The notes under the pieces are model-generated. The model worked only from the letters and a program-made list of their open reading frames with translations, did not search any database and was not told the DNA's origin. A stretch of DNA of 64,000 nt, from assembly GCA_006226425.1 (NCBI GenBank), contig SBGX01000034.1, positions 30,550 to 94,549 on the forward strand, given 5' to 3'. Of the stretch, positions 43,807-54,178 are shown in pieces. The position numbers were made by a program, and so were the translations under genes. Origin of the DNA: Bacteroidota bacterium (GTDB lineage: Bacteria > Bacteroidota > Bacteroidia > Flavobacteriales_D > Crocinitomicaceae). Within the stretch, counting starts at the first letter, position 1. Each line of letters begins with the position of its first letter.

Positions 43807-43809
43807 CAG

Positions 43810-43894
43810 TACCCGGAGCGGGACTTGAACCCGCACGGCCAAAAAGGCCACAGGATTTTAAGTCCGGCGTGTCTACCAATTCCACCATCCGGGC
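43810..43894 (-). tRNA. tRNA-Leu (anticodon TAA)
   Basis: The 85-nt cloverleaf reads from GCCCGGATGGTGGAATTGGT with acceptor pairing GCCCGGA/TCCGGGT (first pair G-T), anticodon loop ACTTAAAAT, a long variable arm (TGGCCTTTTTGGCC) and a T-arm GGTTCAAGTCC. The type II variable arm confirms leucine. The 3' CCA is not encoded (ACTG follows). Confidence 0.95.
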
Positions 43895-43902
43895 GTGGAC
43901 TT

Positions 43903-43977
43903 TCCTCCAATTGTGGAGGAGGACTTCTCTCAAACAACTGGTTTGAGAAAGACAAAACCCACCCGAAGGTGGGTTTA
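43903..43977 (-). repeat. Three successive hairpins in the inter-tRNA spacer
   Basis: Between the two tRNAs lie TCCTCCA-ATTG-TGGAGGA (43903-43920), TCTCAAAC-loop-GTTTGAGA (43928-43948) and AAACCCACC-CGAA-GGTGGGTTT (43955-43976), with stems of 7, 8 and 9 bp. The last, nearest tRNA-Gly, looks like a terminator on the minus strand but has only a short T run. They could guide processing of the tRNA precursor. Confidence 0.7.
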
Positions 43978-43979
43978 CC

Positions 43980-44055
43980 TGGAGCGGGAGACGGGATTCG
44001 AACCCGCGACCCCAACCTTGGCAAGGTTGTGCTCTACCAACTGAGCTACTCTCGC
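43980..44055 (-). tRNA. tRNA-Gly (anticodon GCC)
   Basis: The 76-nt cloverleaf starts GCGAGAGTAGCTCAGTTGGT, has anticodon loop TTGCCAA (GCC), T-arm GGGTTCGAATCCC and ends CTCCCGCTCCA with an encoded CCA, unlike the tRNA-Leu downstream. Acceptor stem GCGAGAG/CTCCCGC has one A-C mismatch at the fourth pair. Probably cotranscribed with tRNA-Leu. Confidence 0.93.
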
Positions 44056-44170
44056 GTTTTTATTGCTTAAACTTCCCGTTGGAAGTGCTGGCAAATATAC
44101 GAAGTTTTTTCTTTTTGCAAAGTCGATTTGAAAAAAATCAGAAGAAAGCGAAATAAACGCCCTGCCTGAC

Positions 44171-44908
44171 TTAGAGGCTCATTTGTTCCTTGAAACGAAT
44201 GGCCTGTCTCCGGGAGATTTCAATCAACTCATTCTCATCCCGTAAGGTGACTCGTAAGCCTCCGTTGAACCAGTTTTCGATAGAGCTGATCCAGTTGAGA
44301 TTGATAATGTATTTCCGGTTGGCCCGAAAGAAATAATTGGAGTCCAAGCGTTCTTCCAAACTGTTGAGAGAACGTAGGATGAGTGGACGAAAACGATCAA
44401 AATAAACCTTGACGTAATTCCCATCCGACTCGAACATCCGAACCTGTCCGATGTCCACATACCAGCATTTTTCACCGTCTTTAATGAAAATTTTGTCTCC
44501 CGGACTGAGGATTTTGTCCTTGCGTGCATCGATCCCGCTGAGTTTGGTGCTGAATTCATCTTCGTGCTCGCGAAGTTTGGCCACCGTTTCGTTCAGACGA
44601 TCCGGATCAATAGGTTTTAGAAGATAGTCGAGTGCATCGACTTCAAAAGCTTTAACTGCGAACTCATCAAAGGCGGTGACAAAAATGACCTTGGGGATTT
44701 CCTCCAGACGTTGCAACATTTCAAAACCGGTCATTCCTGGCATTTGGATATCCAGAAAGATGAGGTCTGGCTGATATTTTTTGATCTTCTCAATTCCCTC
44801 CTTGGGATTGCTCGCCTCATCCACGATGTTTAGGAAATCAAATTTCTCCAGAAGTGATTTTAACTCGGTTCGTGCCAGTCGTTCGTCATCGATGATCAAT
44901 ACGTCCAT
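44171..44908 (-). CDS. LytTR-family response regulator
   Basis: The 245-residue regulator has a receiver domain (1-120; acidic pocket Asp7-Asp8, phospho-acceptor Asp53 in LIFLDIQMPGMTG, Lys98 region LLKPID) and a C-terminal LytTR DNA-binding domain (MFESDGNYVKVYF, LNSLEERLDSNYFFRANR). Such regulators bind tandem direct repeats upstream of their targets. It is 1 bp downstream of its cognate histidine kinase gene. Targets are not apparent; the divergent gene at 46086 is one candidate. Confidence 0.93.
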   Translation of the reverse strand: MDVLIIDDERLARTELKSLLEKFDFLNIVDEASNPKEGIEKIKKYQPDLIFLDIQMPGMTGFEMLQRLEEIPKVIFVTAFDEFAVKAFEVDALDYLLKPIDPDRLNETVAKLREHEDEFSTKLSGIDARKDKILSPGDKIFIKDGEKCWYVDIGQVRMFESDGNYVKVYFDRFRPLILRSLNSLEERLDSNYFFRANRKYIINLNWISSIENWFNGGLRVTLRDENELIEISRRQAIRFKEQMSL

Positions 44909-44909
44909 A

Positions 44910-45947
44910 CTACTTGTCGTTTATTTGAATAGAGCAGAGAACGTCACCGTCTTGCTCAATTAATTTAAAATGTGCTTTTCCGTGATATTGGAGGTCAAGT
45001 CTCCGCAAGGTATTCTCTATGCCAATGCCCGTTTCCGGTTTACTTTTGTCAATGTATCCAGTATTTCGAATGAGAATGTCGAGTCCTTTTGAAGCGGTTT
45101 TCTGTACCTCAATAGAGATACGTCCGCCCTCAATGATCTTGGAAATCCCATGCTTAATGGCGTTTTCTACCTGAGTGTGAATTAGGAAGGGAGGGATGTT
45201 TGCATCTTTGGCCGTCGGATCGATTTTCCATTCAACCCGGAGGCGTTCTTCAAAGCGAATTTTTTCAATGTCCAGGTAATTCTTCACCAGTTCGATTTCC
45301 TCTTCAATACTCACAAAGGGATGCTTTCCGTGGAGCAATGAAGTGCGGAGAAGATTGGATAGTTTGGTAACACTTTCGCGCGCTGCTTTGGGCTCAATGT
45401 CGATCAGGGCCCGAATGCTGTTCAGGGAATTGAACAGAAAATGAGGGTTGATCTGGGAACGGAGACTTTTCAGTTCGATCTCATTTTGACTGGCCTGCAT
45501 CTGCAAAACGTGCATTTCCTGACGAATAGACTTCCGGAAAAAGTGATAGGTAAAATAGATGGCATTCCAAAGCGTAAAAAGCACGGAGAGTGCCAGAATG
45601 TCAATAACTAGATTGAGGGATTTAAAATCTTTGTCGAGTGAACCCTCAATATAATAAGTGGCCACCAGATTAATGAGTGCCATGAAAGAGGCACCAACGA
45701 CTGAAAACAGTAAAATCCGTGGAATGAGCGGGGTCAGTTTGAGGTCCAAAAATCCCCATTTGATAAACAGGGTCCGCATGAGGTGGGTGATCCCAATCCC
45801 GGAGCATAAAAAGAGTGCCAGGGACAGAAAAAGCTTAAAATTCAGCTGATTTGGATCATTGGCATAGGTTGCCAAAAATATCAGGAGTCCGTAAGACATC
45901 CATCCCCCCAATTGGGCCGACCAGTACAAAAAACGATTGGATCGCAT
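44910..45947 (-). CDS. LytS-like sensor histidine kinase
   Basis: The 345-residue kinase has four membrane helices in residues 10-135 and then a coiled coil (MHVLQMQASQNEIELKSLRSQ) leading to the His_kinase domain with His169 in NPHFLFNSLNSIRALI and the N-box PPFLIHTQVENAIKHGI plus GIGIENTLRRL. There is no extra sensory domain, so the membrane region probably senses the envelope state. Operon with the LytTR regulator. A TAATTTTG box lies 5 bp before the ATG. Confidence 0.92.
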   Translation of the reverse strand: MRSNRFLYWSAQLGGWMSYGLLIFLATYANDPNQLNFKLFLSLALFLCSGIGITHLMRTLFIKWGFLDLKLTPLIPRILLFSVVGASFMALINLVATYYIEGSLDKDFKSLNLVIDILALSVLFTLWNAIYFTYHFFRKSIRQEMHVLQMQASQNEIELKSLRSQINPHFLFNSLNSIRALIDIEPKAARESVTKLSNLLRTSLLHGKHPFVSIEEEIELVKNYLDIEKIRFEERLRVEWKIDPTAKDANIPPFLIHTQVENAIKHGISKIIEGGRISIEVQKTASKGLDILIRNTGYIDKSKPETGIGIENTLRRLDLQYHGKAHFKLIEQDGDVLCSIQINDK

Positions 45948-46085
45948 GAATCAAAATTACATAGCTTTTCGGGATTTGAAGCGAACTTATTACAGGTGGC
46001 TCAAATTTTGTATTGAAAGGAAAAAAGAAGTGGTAAAATAAGAGCTTGACACTTGCTTTGATGAAATCAGGTAACTTTGATCACC

Positions 46086-46994
46086 ATGAAGAGTAGGATC
46101 ATCCGAAAATGGGCCCTGGCCGGAATACTTTTAAGTCTTTGCGTCCATGCAAAAGGACAGGAGGCAGGTTTTCGTTTGGGCCTAATGGCATCCCTTGGTA
46201 CACATCTCACGAATGTAGGTTGGAAGTTGAACCTGTATTATACAGATTACTTTTATCAGTTGAACGTGGATCTCTCCACAAAGTGGAATGCCTACGCTTA
46301 TGGTGGTCGACGTCTTTTTGCAGAGCATCGCCTGGCGACCGGCATGGTACTATTAGCAGGAAAAAAAGAGTTGGAACCAGATTTTCACCTGGATGCTCTG
46401 AACCATCAGACCCCCTATAATTATGCGGTATCTTACAATTATCTCTGGTACTTCGATGGAAAAGGGACTTCGCAACGAAGTGGAGGGTGGGGACTGCACC
46501 TGAAAAATTTTTCAGTATTGCTTGAGAACGATGTTTTCGGAGGAGAGGCCCGGGATCGCTTCCGGACGGGGATGCTGGAGTTCGCTTACCGTTATGGACA
46601 GAATAAGCTGTTTACCAATTTTTATATCTGGACAGGAGAAACCCGAGGATCAGTGTGGGAACACGAAGTACGATCGGGATGCCCGAATGGCTATCGAAAA
46701 CTGGATCATTTGCCTTATGGAAAGACGAGCCACGGAATCTGGTCTTTCGGTTGGCACGGACTTTACCGAAATCAGTTTTTGACAGCAAAGGCGGGATGGG
46801 ATAGTGAGTCGGTGCGTCATTTCATGCAAAATCGCCTCAGCCATGATTTGATCCTCTTGCCCAGGAAGATGAAGCGGAATACCCCACATTATCCGAGATT
46901 AAACGCTGAGGGAATGCCCGTATTCAGTCGGAAAGAACAACGACCTTCCAGGATTTATTTGCAGGCATCCATGAATGAGTTGTGGTCAAACTAA
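46086..46994 (+). CDS. Polymorphic toxin type 23 family protein, exported
   Basis: The ATG at 46086 gives a 302-residue protein with a signal peptide (MKSRIIRKWALAGILLSLCV, cleaved after AKGQ). The body matches the widespread Bacteroidota proteins annotated as polymorphic toxin type 23: NVGWKLNLYYTDYFYQLNVD, HQTPYNYAVSYNYLWYFD, NDVFGGEARDRFRTGMLEFA, SHGIWSFGW and WDSESVRHFMQN. Single-domain chromosomal copies like this lack delivery domains and immunity genes, so a toxin role is doubtful; a surface or periplasmic function is as likely. It stands divergent from the LytS/LytTR pair. Confidence 0.75.
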   Translation: MKSRIIRKWALAGILLSLCVHAKGQEAGFRLGLMASLGTHLTNVGWKLNLYYTDYFYQLNVDLSTKWNAYAYGGRRLFAEHRLATGMVLLAGKKELEPDFHLDALNHQTPYNYAVSYNYLWYFDGKGTSQRSGGWGLHLKNFSVLLENDVFGGEARDRFRTGMLEFAYRYGQNKLFTNFYIWTGETRGSVWEHEVRSGCPNGYRKLDHLPYGKTSHGIWSFGWHGLYRNQFLTAKAGWDSESVRHFMQNRLSHDLILLPRKMKRNTPHYPRLNAEGMPVFSRKEQRPSRIYLQASMNELWSN

Positions 46995-47072
46995 ACACGC
47001 ATTTTGCTCGCGACTTGAGAGGAAGGAAAATCGAAAAAGAAGATATAAACAATCTGTCATAAATATCCCTAA

Positions 47073-48765
<1,693 letters not shown>

Positions 48766-48767
48766 AA

Positions 48768-50657
48768 ATGGATAGAAATACACTCATTGGGCTTGGCTTA
48801 ATTGGTACGATCATGGTAACCTTTACCATGTTAAATCGTCCTTCGGAGGAAGACTTGAAGAAAGAGAAGGCCAAGGTCGAAGCAGCAAAAGAAAAGAAGG
48901 AGCAGAAGCAGGAGGAAAAGAAAAAAACGACAGGAAAGGAGGAGAAAGTAGCGGCAAAGGAAGAGGGGAAACAGGAAACAGCTGACACACTCAAGCAAGA
49001 GGAGAAAGCTATTGAGGTGGCCGAAGTAAAAGAGGAATGGTTGACCCTGGAGAATGATAAACTCAAATTGTTGCTTTCGACGAAAGGAGGAGGAATCTCA
49101 GCCGCTTATTTGAAAGAATATGAGTCGTATCGGAATTTTATATCTGAAGAGAAGAAAAAGCGTCCCTTGAAATTGTTTGGAAAAGGAGATGCGAAGAATG
49201 AAATTCGTTTCATGCGACAAGGGAAAGAAGTGAAAACTTCTGATCAGGCCTTTGAAGTGGTGGAGCAGAAAGAGGGACTTGTTCGACTAAAATGGTCGCC
49301 TGAAGCTGGAAAAAACCTGATTTACACCTATCAGTTGAAGGATGGGAATTATGATTTGGACTTTTCTGTCAAACAGGAAGGATTTGAAGCAAGTAGCTAT
49401 GAGTTCAATTGGGAAGCAGATTTGTATAAGACAGAACGACTTCTTTCTGAGCAACGAAGAGTATCAACCGTTTGTTTTAAGTACGAGGACGAAGATCTCG
49501 ATTGGTTGAGTGAATATTCAGACGATGATGAAAAGCAAGAGAAGAGCCTGGAGTGGATTGCCTTCAAGCAAAGTTATTTCTCGACCATCATTCGTCCGGA
49601 AGCAGGTTTTGACAAAGCGAAAAAGGGAAGACTGAAAATTTCCAATTTCGAAGAAGATGAGCAGAAATATCATTCACACATTAAAAAATTCCGGGCAAGG
49701 GTAGGACTCGACCTGAAAAGTGGTGAAACAGCTAAGATGAACTGGTTCTTCGGACCGAATGACTACGAAGTACTGGCTTCTTATTCGGAGGGATACGAAG
49801 ATATCATCAACTATGGTTGGGGACTGTTCCGTTGGATCAACATTTACCTGATTCAACCGATGTTTAACTTCCTGTCTTCATTGGGACTAGGTTTCGGATT
49901 GGTGATCTTGCTTTTAACGCTGATCGTGAAGCTCTTCCTGACTCCAATTCAGTGGAAAATGTACGTTTCTTCGGCCAAGATGAGAATTTTGAAGCCGGAA
50001 ATTGAGGAGTTGAATGCCAAGTATCCGAACAAGGATGACGCCATGAAGAAGCAAATGGAAATGATGTCGCTCTATCGGGAAAGCGGTGCCTCGCCGCTGG
50101 CTGGATGTATCCCAATGCTGATACAGATGCCAATTCTGTTGGCCGTCTTCCGTTTCTTCCCGGCTGCCTTTGAGCTGCGCCAGAAAGGCTTCTTGTGGGC
50201 AGAGGATTTGTCTTCGTATGATTCAATCTATGATTTCGGAATGTACATCTGGCCTTATGGGGATCACGTTTCTTTGTTCACCTTGTTGATGTCCGGAACA
50301 ACGCTGATCTATACCTTCCTGAATAGTGGGAATATGCAGCAACCGAATCAACCGGGGATGCCGAACATGAAAGTGTTGATGTACATCTTCCCGGTTATGA
50401 TGATCTTTTTCTTCAATAATTTTGCATCAGGATTGAGTTATTACTACTTCATTTCAACCCTGATCTCTATTTTGACCATGTTGGCGATCAAGCAATTCTT
50501 TGTAGATGAAGAAAAATTGAAAGCAAAAATGGCGGCGAAAAAGGCGGCAGCAGCAACTTCTACGACAAAGGGAGCTAAGAAAAAATCAAAATTCCAGGAG
50601 CGTTTGGAGCAAATGCAAAAAGCGCAACAGGAACGGATGAAGAATAATCGCAAATAA
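48768..50657 (+). CDS. yidC: Membrane protein insertase YidC
   Basis: The 629-residue insertase has an N-terminal membrane anchor (LIGLGLIGTIMVTFTM), a very charged Lys/Glu linker (about 30-80), the large periplasmic beta domain typical of Gram-negative YidC, and the conserved C-terminal membrane domain (LGFGLVILLLTLIVKLFLTPI, GCIPMLIQMPILLAVF, FASGLSYYYF) ending in a Lys-rich tail that binds ribosomes. It inserts inner-membrane proteins, with or without Sec. A terminator follows. Confidence 0.96.
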   Translation: MDRNTLIGLGLIGTIMVTFTMLNRPSEEDLKKEKAKVEAAKEKKEQKQEEKKKTTGKEEKVAAKEEGKQETADTLKQEEKAIEVAEVKEEWLTLENDKLKLLLSTKGGGISAAYLKEYESYRNFISEEKKKRPLKLFGKGDAKNEIRFMRQGKEVKTSDQAFEVVEQKEGLVRLKWSPEAGKNLIYTYQLKDGNYDLDFSVKQEGFEASSYEFNWEADLYKTERLLSEQRRVSTVCFKYEDEDLDWLSEYSDDDEKQEKSLEWIAFKQSYFSTIIRPEAGFDKAKKGRLKISNFEEDEQKYHSHIKKFRARVGLDLKSGETAKMNWFFGPNDYEVLASYSEGYEDIINYGWGLFRWINIYLIQPMFNFLSSLGLGFGLVILLLTLIVKLFLTPIQWKMYVSSAKMRILKPEIEELNAKYPNKDDAMKKQMEMMSLYRESGASPLAGCIPMLIQMPILLAVFRFFPAAFELRQKGFLWAEDLSSYDSIYDFGMYIWPYGDHVSLFTLLMSGTTLIYTFLNSGNMQQPNQPGMPNMKVLMYIFPVMMIFFFNNFASGLSYYYFISTLISILTMLAIKQFFVDEEKLKAKMAAKKAAAATSTTKGAKKKSKFQERLEQMQKAQQERMKNNRK

Positions 50658-50680
50658 GCGTTTGAAATACTAAGAATTGG

Positions 50681-50710
50681 AAAGGCGGAATCATCGATTT
50701 CGCCTTTTTA
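50681..50710 (+). terminator. Rho-independent terminator after yidC
   Basis: AAAGGCGGAAT-CATCG-ATTTCGCCTTTTTA: an 11-bp stem with one G-T pair, 5-nt loop and T run, 23 bp after the yidC stop. Confidence 0.88.
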
Positions 50711-50855
50711 TTTATTGCAAGCTACCGTTTAGGCAACCATTGATACAGATGGCAGAATTCGTTTGATCGCAAATCAGAACTAGGAAGGCAATAATAGTTC
50801 GCTTTAGGTGGGTGAAATTAGCATTTGAATCCTTATTTTAGTAGCTGCTTAAACT

Positions 50856-51185
50856 ATGAAATCAAACTGGAAATACCTGGGAATTCCCTTTTTTCTGTGG
50901 CTCATGATGGGATGCGGAACTGTGGAAGAGACACTGGAGGACCCACAGGTAATTTCAGGAGAATTAATTCTTGATTTGAAGAATTCCGTGGATGCATCCG
51001 CTTTCGTAAAGAAGTACAAACGCTATGAAATGGCACAAAAAGAAATGTTGGGTAAATCAATGAATTTGTTATTGATCGAATTCAGTACGAAACGAATCGG
51101 AACCATGGAGATGCTCGAAAAACTTCGAAAGGATCAGGAGGTTGAAGGCGTACAAACGAACAAAAAAATGCAACAAAGAAATTAG
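50856..51185 (+). CDS. Lipoprotein resembling a free-standing subtilase propeptide
   Basis: The 109-residue protein has a lipobox (FFLWLMMGC). Its mature part parallels the propeptide of the following S8 peptidase: ISGELILDLKNSVDASAFVKK against VEGDLLVRFYEDDPATLRAL, then MNLLLIEFS against MNIWKFTYD, then EVEGVQTNKKMQQR against LVHTVQRNHILELR (partly matched). This is the inhibitor I9-like layout. A lipid-anchored, separate copy could act as an inhibitor or folding helper in trans. It ends 7 bp before the peptidase start, so the two are one operon. Confidence 0.65.
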   Translation: MKSNWKYLGIPFFLWLMMGCGTVEETLEDPQVISGELILDLKNSVDASAFVKKYKRYEMAQKEMLGKSMNLLLIEFSTKRIGTMEMLEKLRKDQEVEGVQTNKKMQQRN

Positions 51186-51192
51186 CAGGAAG

Positions 51193-52848
51193 ATGAAAAA
51201 AGCATTGATTTTATTGAGCCTCTTTTTGGGAGGAAGCTTCGCTCAGGCACAAATGGCAAAGAATTATGTGGAAGGGGACTTATTAGTAAGATTTTATGAG
51301 GATGATCCGGCAACGCTCCGTGCACTGCAGGAAGAGTTCAAAAGTATGAATTTGAAAGCCATTCAGTTGCTGTCAGATCACATGAATATTTGGAAGTTTA
51401 CTTATGATCCGGAAAGTGCAGATATCGAGAAAGCGATCTGGAGATTGAGTGGAAGCAAGTTGGTGCATACGGTACAGAGAAATCACATTTTGGAGCTGAG
51501 AAAGACCCCGAATGATGCACAATACGATCAGCAATGGCAGTATTTTCAGAGCAATGACCGGGACATAGATGCCGACTTGGCCTGGGACATGACGACTGGT
51601 GGTTTAACAGCTAACGGAGATACGATCGTTGTCTGCGTGATCGATGACGGAGTGAATTCAGGGCATCCGGATCTTCAACCAAATTTGTGGAGAAACTATC
51701 ACGAAATTCCAGGGAATAACATCGATGACGACGGAAACGGGTACATTGATGATTTTTTAGGATGGAATTCGAAGAACAATACAAATAATCCCGAGCACAG
51801 CAGTGTTTTTGATGGACACGGTTCAGCGGTTGCGGGGATTGTTGGAGCCAAAGGAAATAACGAAGAGGGAGTCACGGGAGTTAACTGGGATGTGAAGTTG
51901 ATGATTGTAAAAGGAGGAGGAAATGAAGCACAGGCAATTGCCGCTTATTCGTATCCGCTGGAATGCCGTAAGTTGTATAATGCCACCAATGGAGCAAAAG
52001 GAGCTTTTGTCGTGGCAACCAATGCTTCCTGGGGGATTAATTTCGGTCAGGCGGATAACGCACCACTTTGGTGTGCCATGTATGATACCCTGGGGGCACA
52101 TGGAGTCCTCAATGCAGGGGCAACGGCCAACCTGAACGTGGATGTGGATACAGATGGTGATTTACCGACGCAGTGCCCAAGTGAATTCCTGATCTCGGTA
52201 ACAAATATCAATAAGGTAGATCAGAAAGTGTCGTCAGCTGGATATGGATTGGAGAGCGTTGATTTGGGAGCACCTGGTGAAGGGACCTGGACCGTTGATC
52301 AGTTTTCTGATGGTTATGCCTCCTTTGGAGGAACTTCAGGAGCAACTCCTCATGTGGCCGGAACCATTGGATTGATGTACTCCATTCCTTGTAACAACTT
52401 TGCGGATACAGCCAAACTGAATCCGAAAAGGGCAGCGGAATTGGTACGAGATATGATTTTCAACGGGGTGGATTCTCTTGGAACATTAACCGGAAAGACA
52501 ACTACCGGAGGACGTTTAAATGTAAACAACAGTATTTGGGGGCTGGCTGGAATGTGTGGTTTCGTGAATACGAAAGAAATTGAGGCTGGCAAGACGAATA
52601 GTTATCAGTTGTATCCAAACCCTTATGTGAACGGGGCACTGTTGTTGAAAATCGAGAGTGTGCGGGGAGAAAAAATGACCTGGACCATGTTTGATTTAAC
52701 AGGAAAGAAGGTGTTGCAGGAAATGACTTATGTTCAGGAAGGTAGTCAGTTGATTCCCCTGGAAGTAGATCAGTTGCCGGCAGGAGTCTATCGTTTGGAA
52801 TTAAGATCTGAAAGCCAGGTAAAAACGATTAGCCTGATTCGTCGTTAG
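51193..52848 (+). CDS. Subtilisin-like (S8) serine peptidase, T9SS-exported
   Basis: ATG 51193 gives 551 residues with a signal peptide (ALILLSLFLGGSFAQAQ), an I9-type propeptide (about 21-105), the S8 catalytic domain with Asp151 (VVCVIDDGVNSGHPDL), His209 (FDGHGSAVAG, less usual than HGTHVAG), oxyanion Asn277 (ATNASWG) and Ser382 (GGTSGATPHVAG), a Ca-binding-like DDDGNGYIDD loop (178-187), and a T9SS sorting domain (QLYPNPYVNGALLL to IRR). It is an extracellular or surface protease. A longer frame from 51142 only overlaps the previous gene. Paired with the propeptide-like lipoprotein upstream. Confidence 0.93.
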   Translation: MKKALILLSLFLGGSFAQAQMAKNYVEGDLLVRFYEDDPATLRALQEEFKSMNLKAIQLLSDHMNIWKFTYDPESADIEKAIWRLSGSKLVHTVQRNHILELRKTPNDAQYDQQWQYFQSNDRDIDADLAWDMTTGGLTANGDTIVVCVIDDGVNSGHPDLQPNLWRNYHEIPGNNIDDDGNGYIDDFLGWNSKNNTNNPEHSSVFDGHGSAVAGIVGAKGNNEEGVTGVNWDVKLMIVKGGGNEAQAIAAYSYPLECRKLYNATNGAKGAFVVATNASWGINFGQADNAPLWCAMYDTLGAHGVLNAGATANLNVDVDTDGDLPTQCPSEFLISVTNINKVDQKVSSAGYGLESVDLGAPGEGTWTVDQFSDGYASFGGTSGATPHVAGTIGLMYSIPCNNFADTAKLNPKRAAELVRDMIFNGVDSLGTLTGKTTTGGRLNVNNSIWGLAGMCGFVNTKEIEAGKTNSYQLYPNPYVNGALLLKIESVRGEKMTWTMFDLTGKKVLQEMTYVQEGSQLIPLEVDQLPAGVYRLELRSESQVKTISLIRR

Positions 52849-52870
52849 TTTAAATGAAACCACGGTGATT

Positions 52871-52899
52871 TTTGGGTCACCGGATCATTGTTATCTTTG
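52871..52899 (+). promoter_or_regulatory. Putative promoter of the MscS-type channel gene
   Basis: TTTG at 52871-52874 and TATCTTTG at 52892-52899 are spaced by 17 bp and match the Bacteroidota -33/-7 elements; the ATG follows 25 bp later. The TTTG lies in the loop of a small hairpin (GGTGA...TCACC). Confidence 0.5.
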
Positions 52900-52924
52900 T
52901 ACCCGGAACAAAGAATAATGCTTT

Positions 52925-54178
52925 ATGTTTGAACGCTTAGACAGTTGGTTAACAGCACTTTTTAAGGAACAGTTTGATTTGGTTGACCCCAGGTTGACCA
53001 CTGTAAAGACCTTTGTACTATTTCTTTGTCTGATCGCTTTTTGTGGAATGGTCTGGTGGATCTCGAAAAAAAGCCTGAATCTGATTATTCCTCGTTTTAC
53101 GGCCCGTACAAAGACAGTTTGGGATGACATTATTCTGAATAGAAAGGTAGTAAACTCCTTTTCACATCTGATCCCGGCCATCTTATTGAATCATTATGCT
53201 CCATTGGTATTTAGTGGTTATGAGAAGATCTTGCCATTTGTGGTGGGGGTTACAGACATCTTTATCGTGATGGTGGTGGCAGGAATTTTTAGTTCCTTCT
53301 TTTCCTCGATCAAAGAAATCATGTCCCAAAGCGAAAAGTTCAAGGACAAACCCATTGGAAGTTTTACCCAGTTAGCGAAAATCATTGTCTATTCGGTGGC
53401 CACCATTTTAGTGATCTCGATTGCCATAGGTAAGAGCCCGCTGTACCTTCTGACCGGACTTGGAGCGATGGCGGCGGTCATCATGCTTGTTTTCCGGGAT
53501 AGTATCCTTGGATTTGTAGCAAGTATTCAGTTGTCGGCCAATGATATGGTGCGTCTGGGGGATTGGGTCACAGTCTCTAAGTACGGGGCAGATGGGGATG
53601 TGATGGAGATCAACCTGACTACGATCAAGGTGCGAAATTTTGACCGGACCATCACAACCATTCCAACTTATGCCTTTATCAATGATTCCTTTAAGAACTG
53701 GCGTGGGATGGAAGATTCGGAAGGTCGCCGGATCAAGCGGACGATCAACATTAAGATTGATAGTGTACATTTTTGTACAAAAGAAGAGTTGGACCGTTTC
53801 CGGAAGATCGATTTGATTCGTGATTACATTGAGCAGAAGGAAGTAGAGACGAAAAAGTATAATGAAGAGAATCAGGTGAGCCAACATGATCTAATCAATG
53901 GAAGAAACCTGACAAACGTGGGGGTGTTCCGGATTTACATCACTGAATACCTGAAGCGCAATAAGAAATTGAATCTGGATATGACCTGTATGGTGCGCCA
54001 ATTGCAAGCCAATGAATATGGGCTTCCCCTGGAAATTTATACCTTTAGTAAAGTGAAGGAATGGGTGAAGTACGAATCAATCATGTCCGACATTTTTGAT
54101 CACCTGTTTGCCGCGGTAGATCGCTTTGACCTGGAAGTATTTGAGCGCCCTGCGGGGAGCGACTTACGACAGTCTTAA
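52925..54178 (+). CDS. MscS-family mechanosensitive ion channel (YbdG-like)
   Basis: The 417-residue protein has about five membrane helices and the MscS pore-lining region (GLGAMAAVIMLVFRDSILGFVASIQ) followed by the beta domain (LGDWVTVSKYGADGDVMEINLTTIKVRNFDRTITTIP, split) with TYAFINDSFKNW. It opens under membrane tension to release solutes. Length and the C-terminal extension match the YbdG/small MscS-like group. Its stop codon overlaps the stop of the convergent gene in a shared TTAA. Confidence 0.93.
   Translation: MFERLDSWLTALFKEQFDLVDPRLTTVKTFVLFLCLIAFCGMVWWISKKSLNLIIPRFTARTKTVWDDIILNRKVVNSFSHLIPAILLNHYAPLVFSGYEKILPFVVGVTDIFIVMVVAGIFSSFFSSIKEIMSQSEKFKDKPIGSFTQLAKIIVYSVATILVISIAIGKSPLYLLTGLGAMAAVIMLVFRDSILGFVASIQLSANDMVRLGDWVTVSKYGADGDVMEINLTTIKVRNFDRTITTIPTYAFINDSFKNWRGMEDSEGRRIKRTINIKIDSVHFCTKEELDRFRKIDLIRDYIEQKEVETKKYNEENQVSQHDLINGRNLTNVGVFRIYITEYLKRNKKLNLDMTCMVRQLQANEYGLPLEIYTFSKVKEWVKYESIMSDIFDHLFAAVDRFDLEVFERPAGSDLRQS

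Noticed and set aside
43477..43894. Attachment site of an integrated element in tRNA-Leu
   Set aside because: No integrase gene and no second copy of the tRNA 3' end were found within the window.
43806..44070. Open frames of 72 and 81 residues across the tRNA region
   Set aside because: They run through both tRNA genes and their sequence (for example GDGIRTRDPNLG) is the well-known false translation of tRNA DNA.
46086..46994. Active toxin with immunity gene
   Set aside because: Despite the toxin-23 family name there is a plain signal peptide, no delivery domain and no immunity gene beside it.
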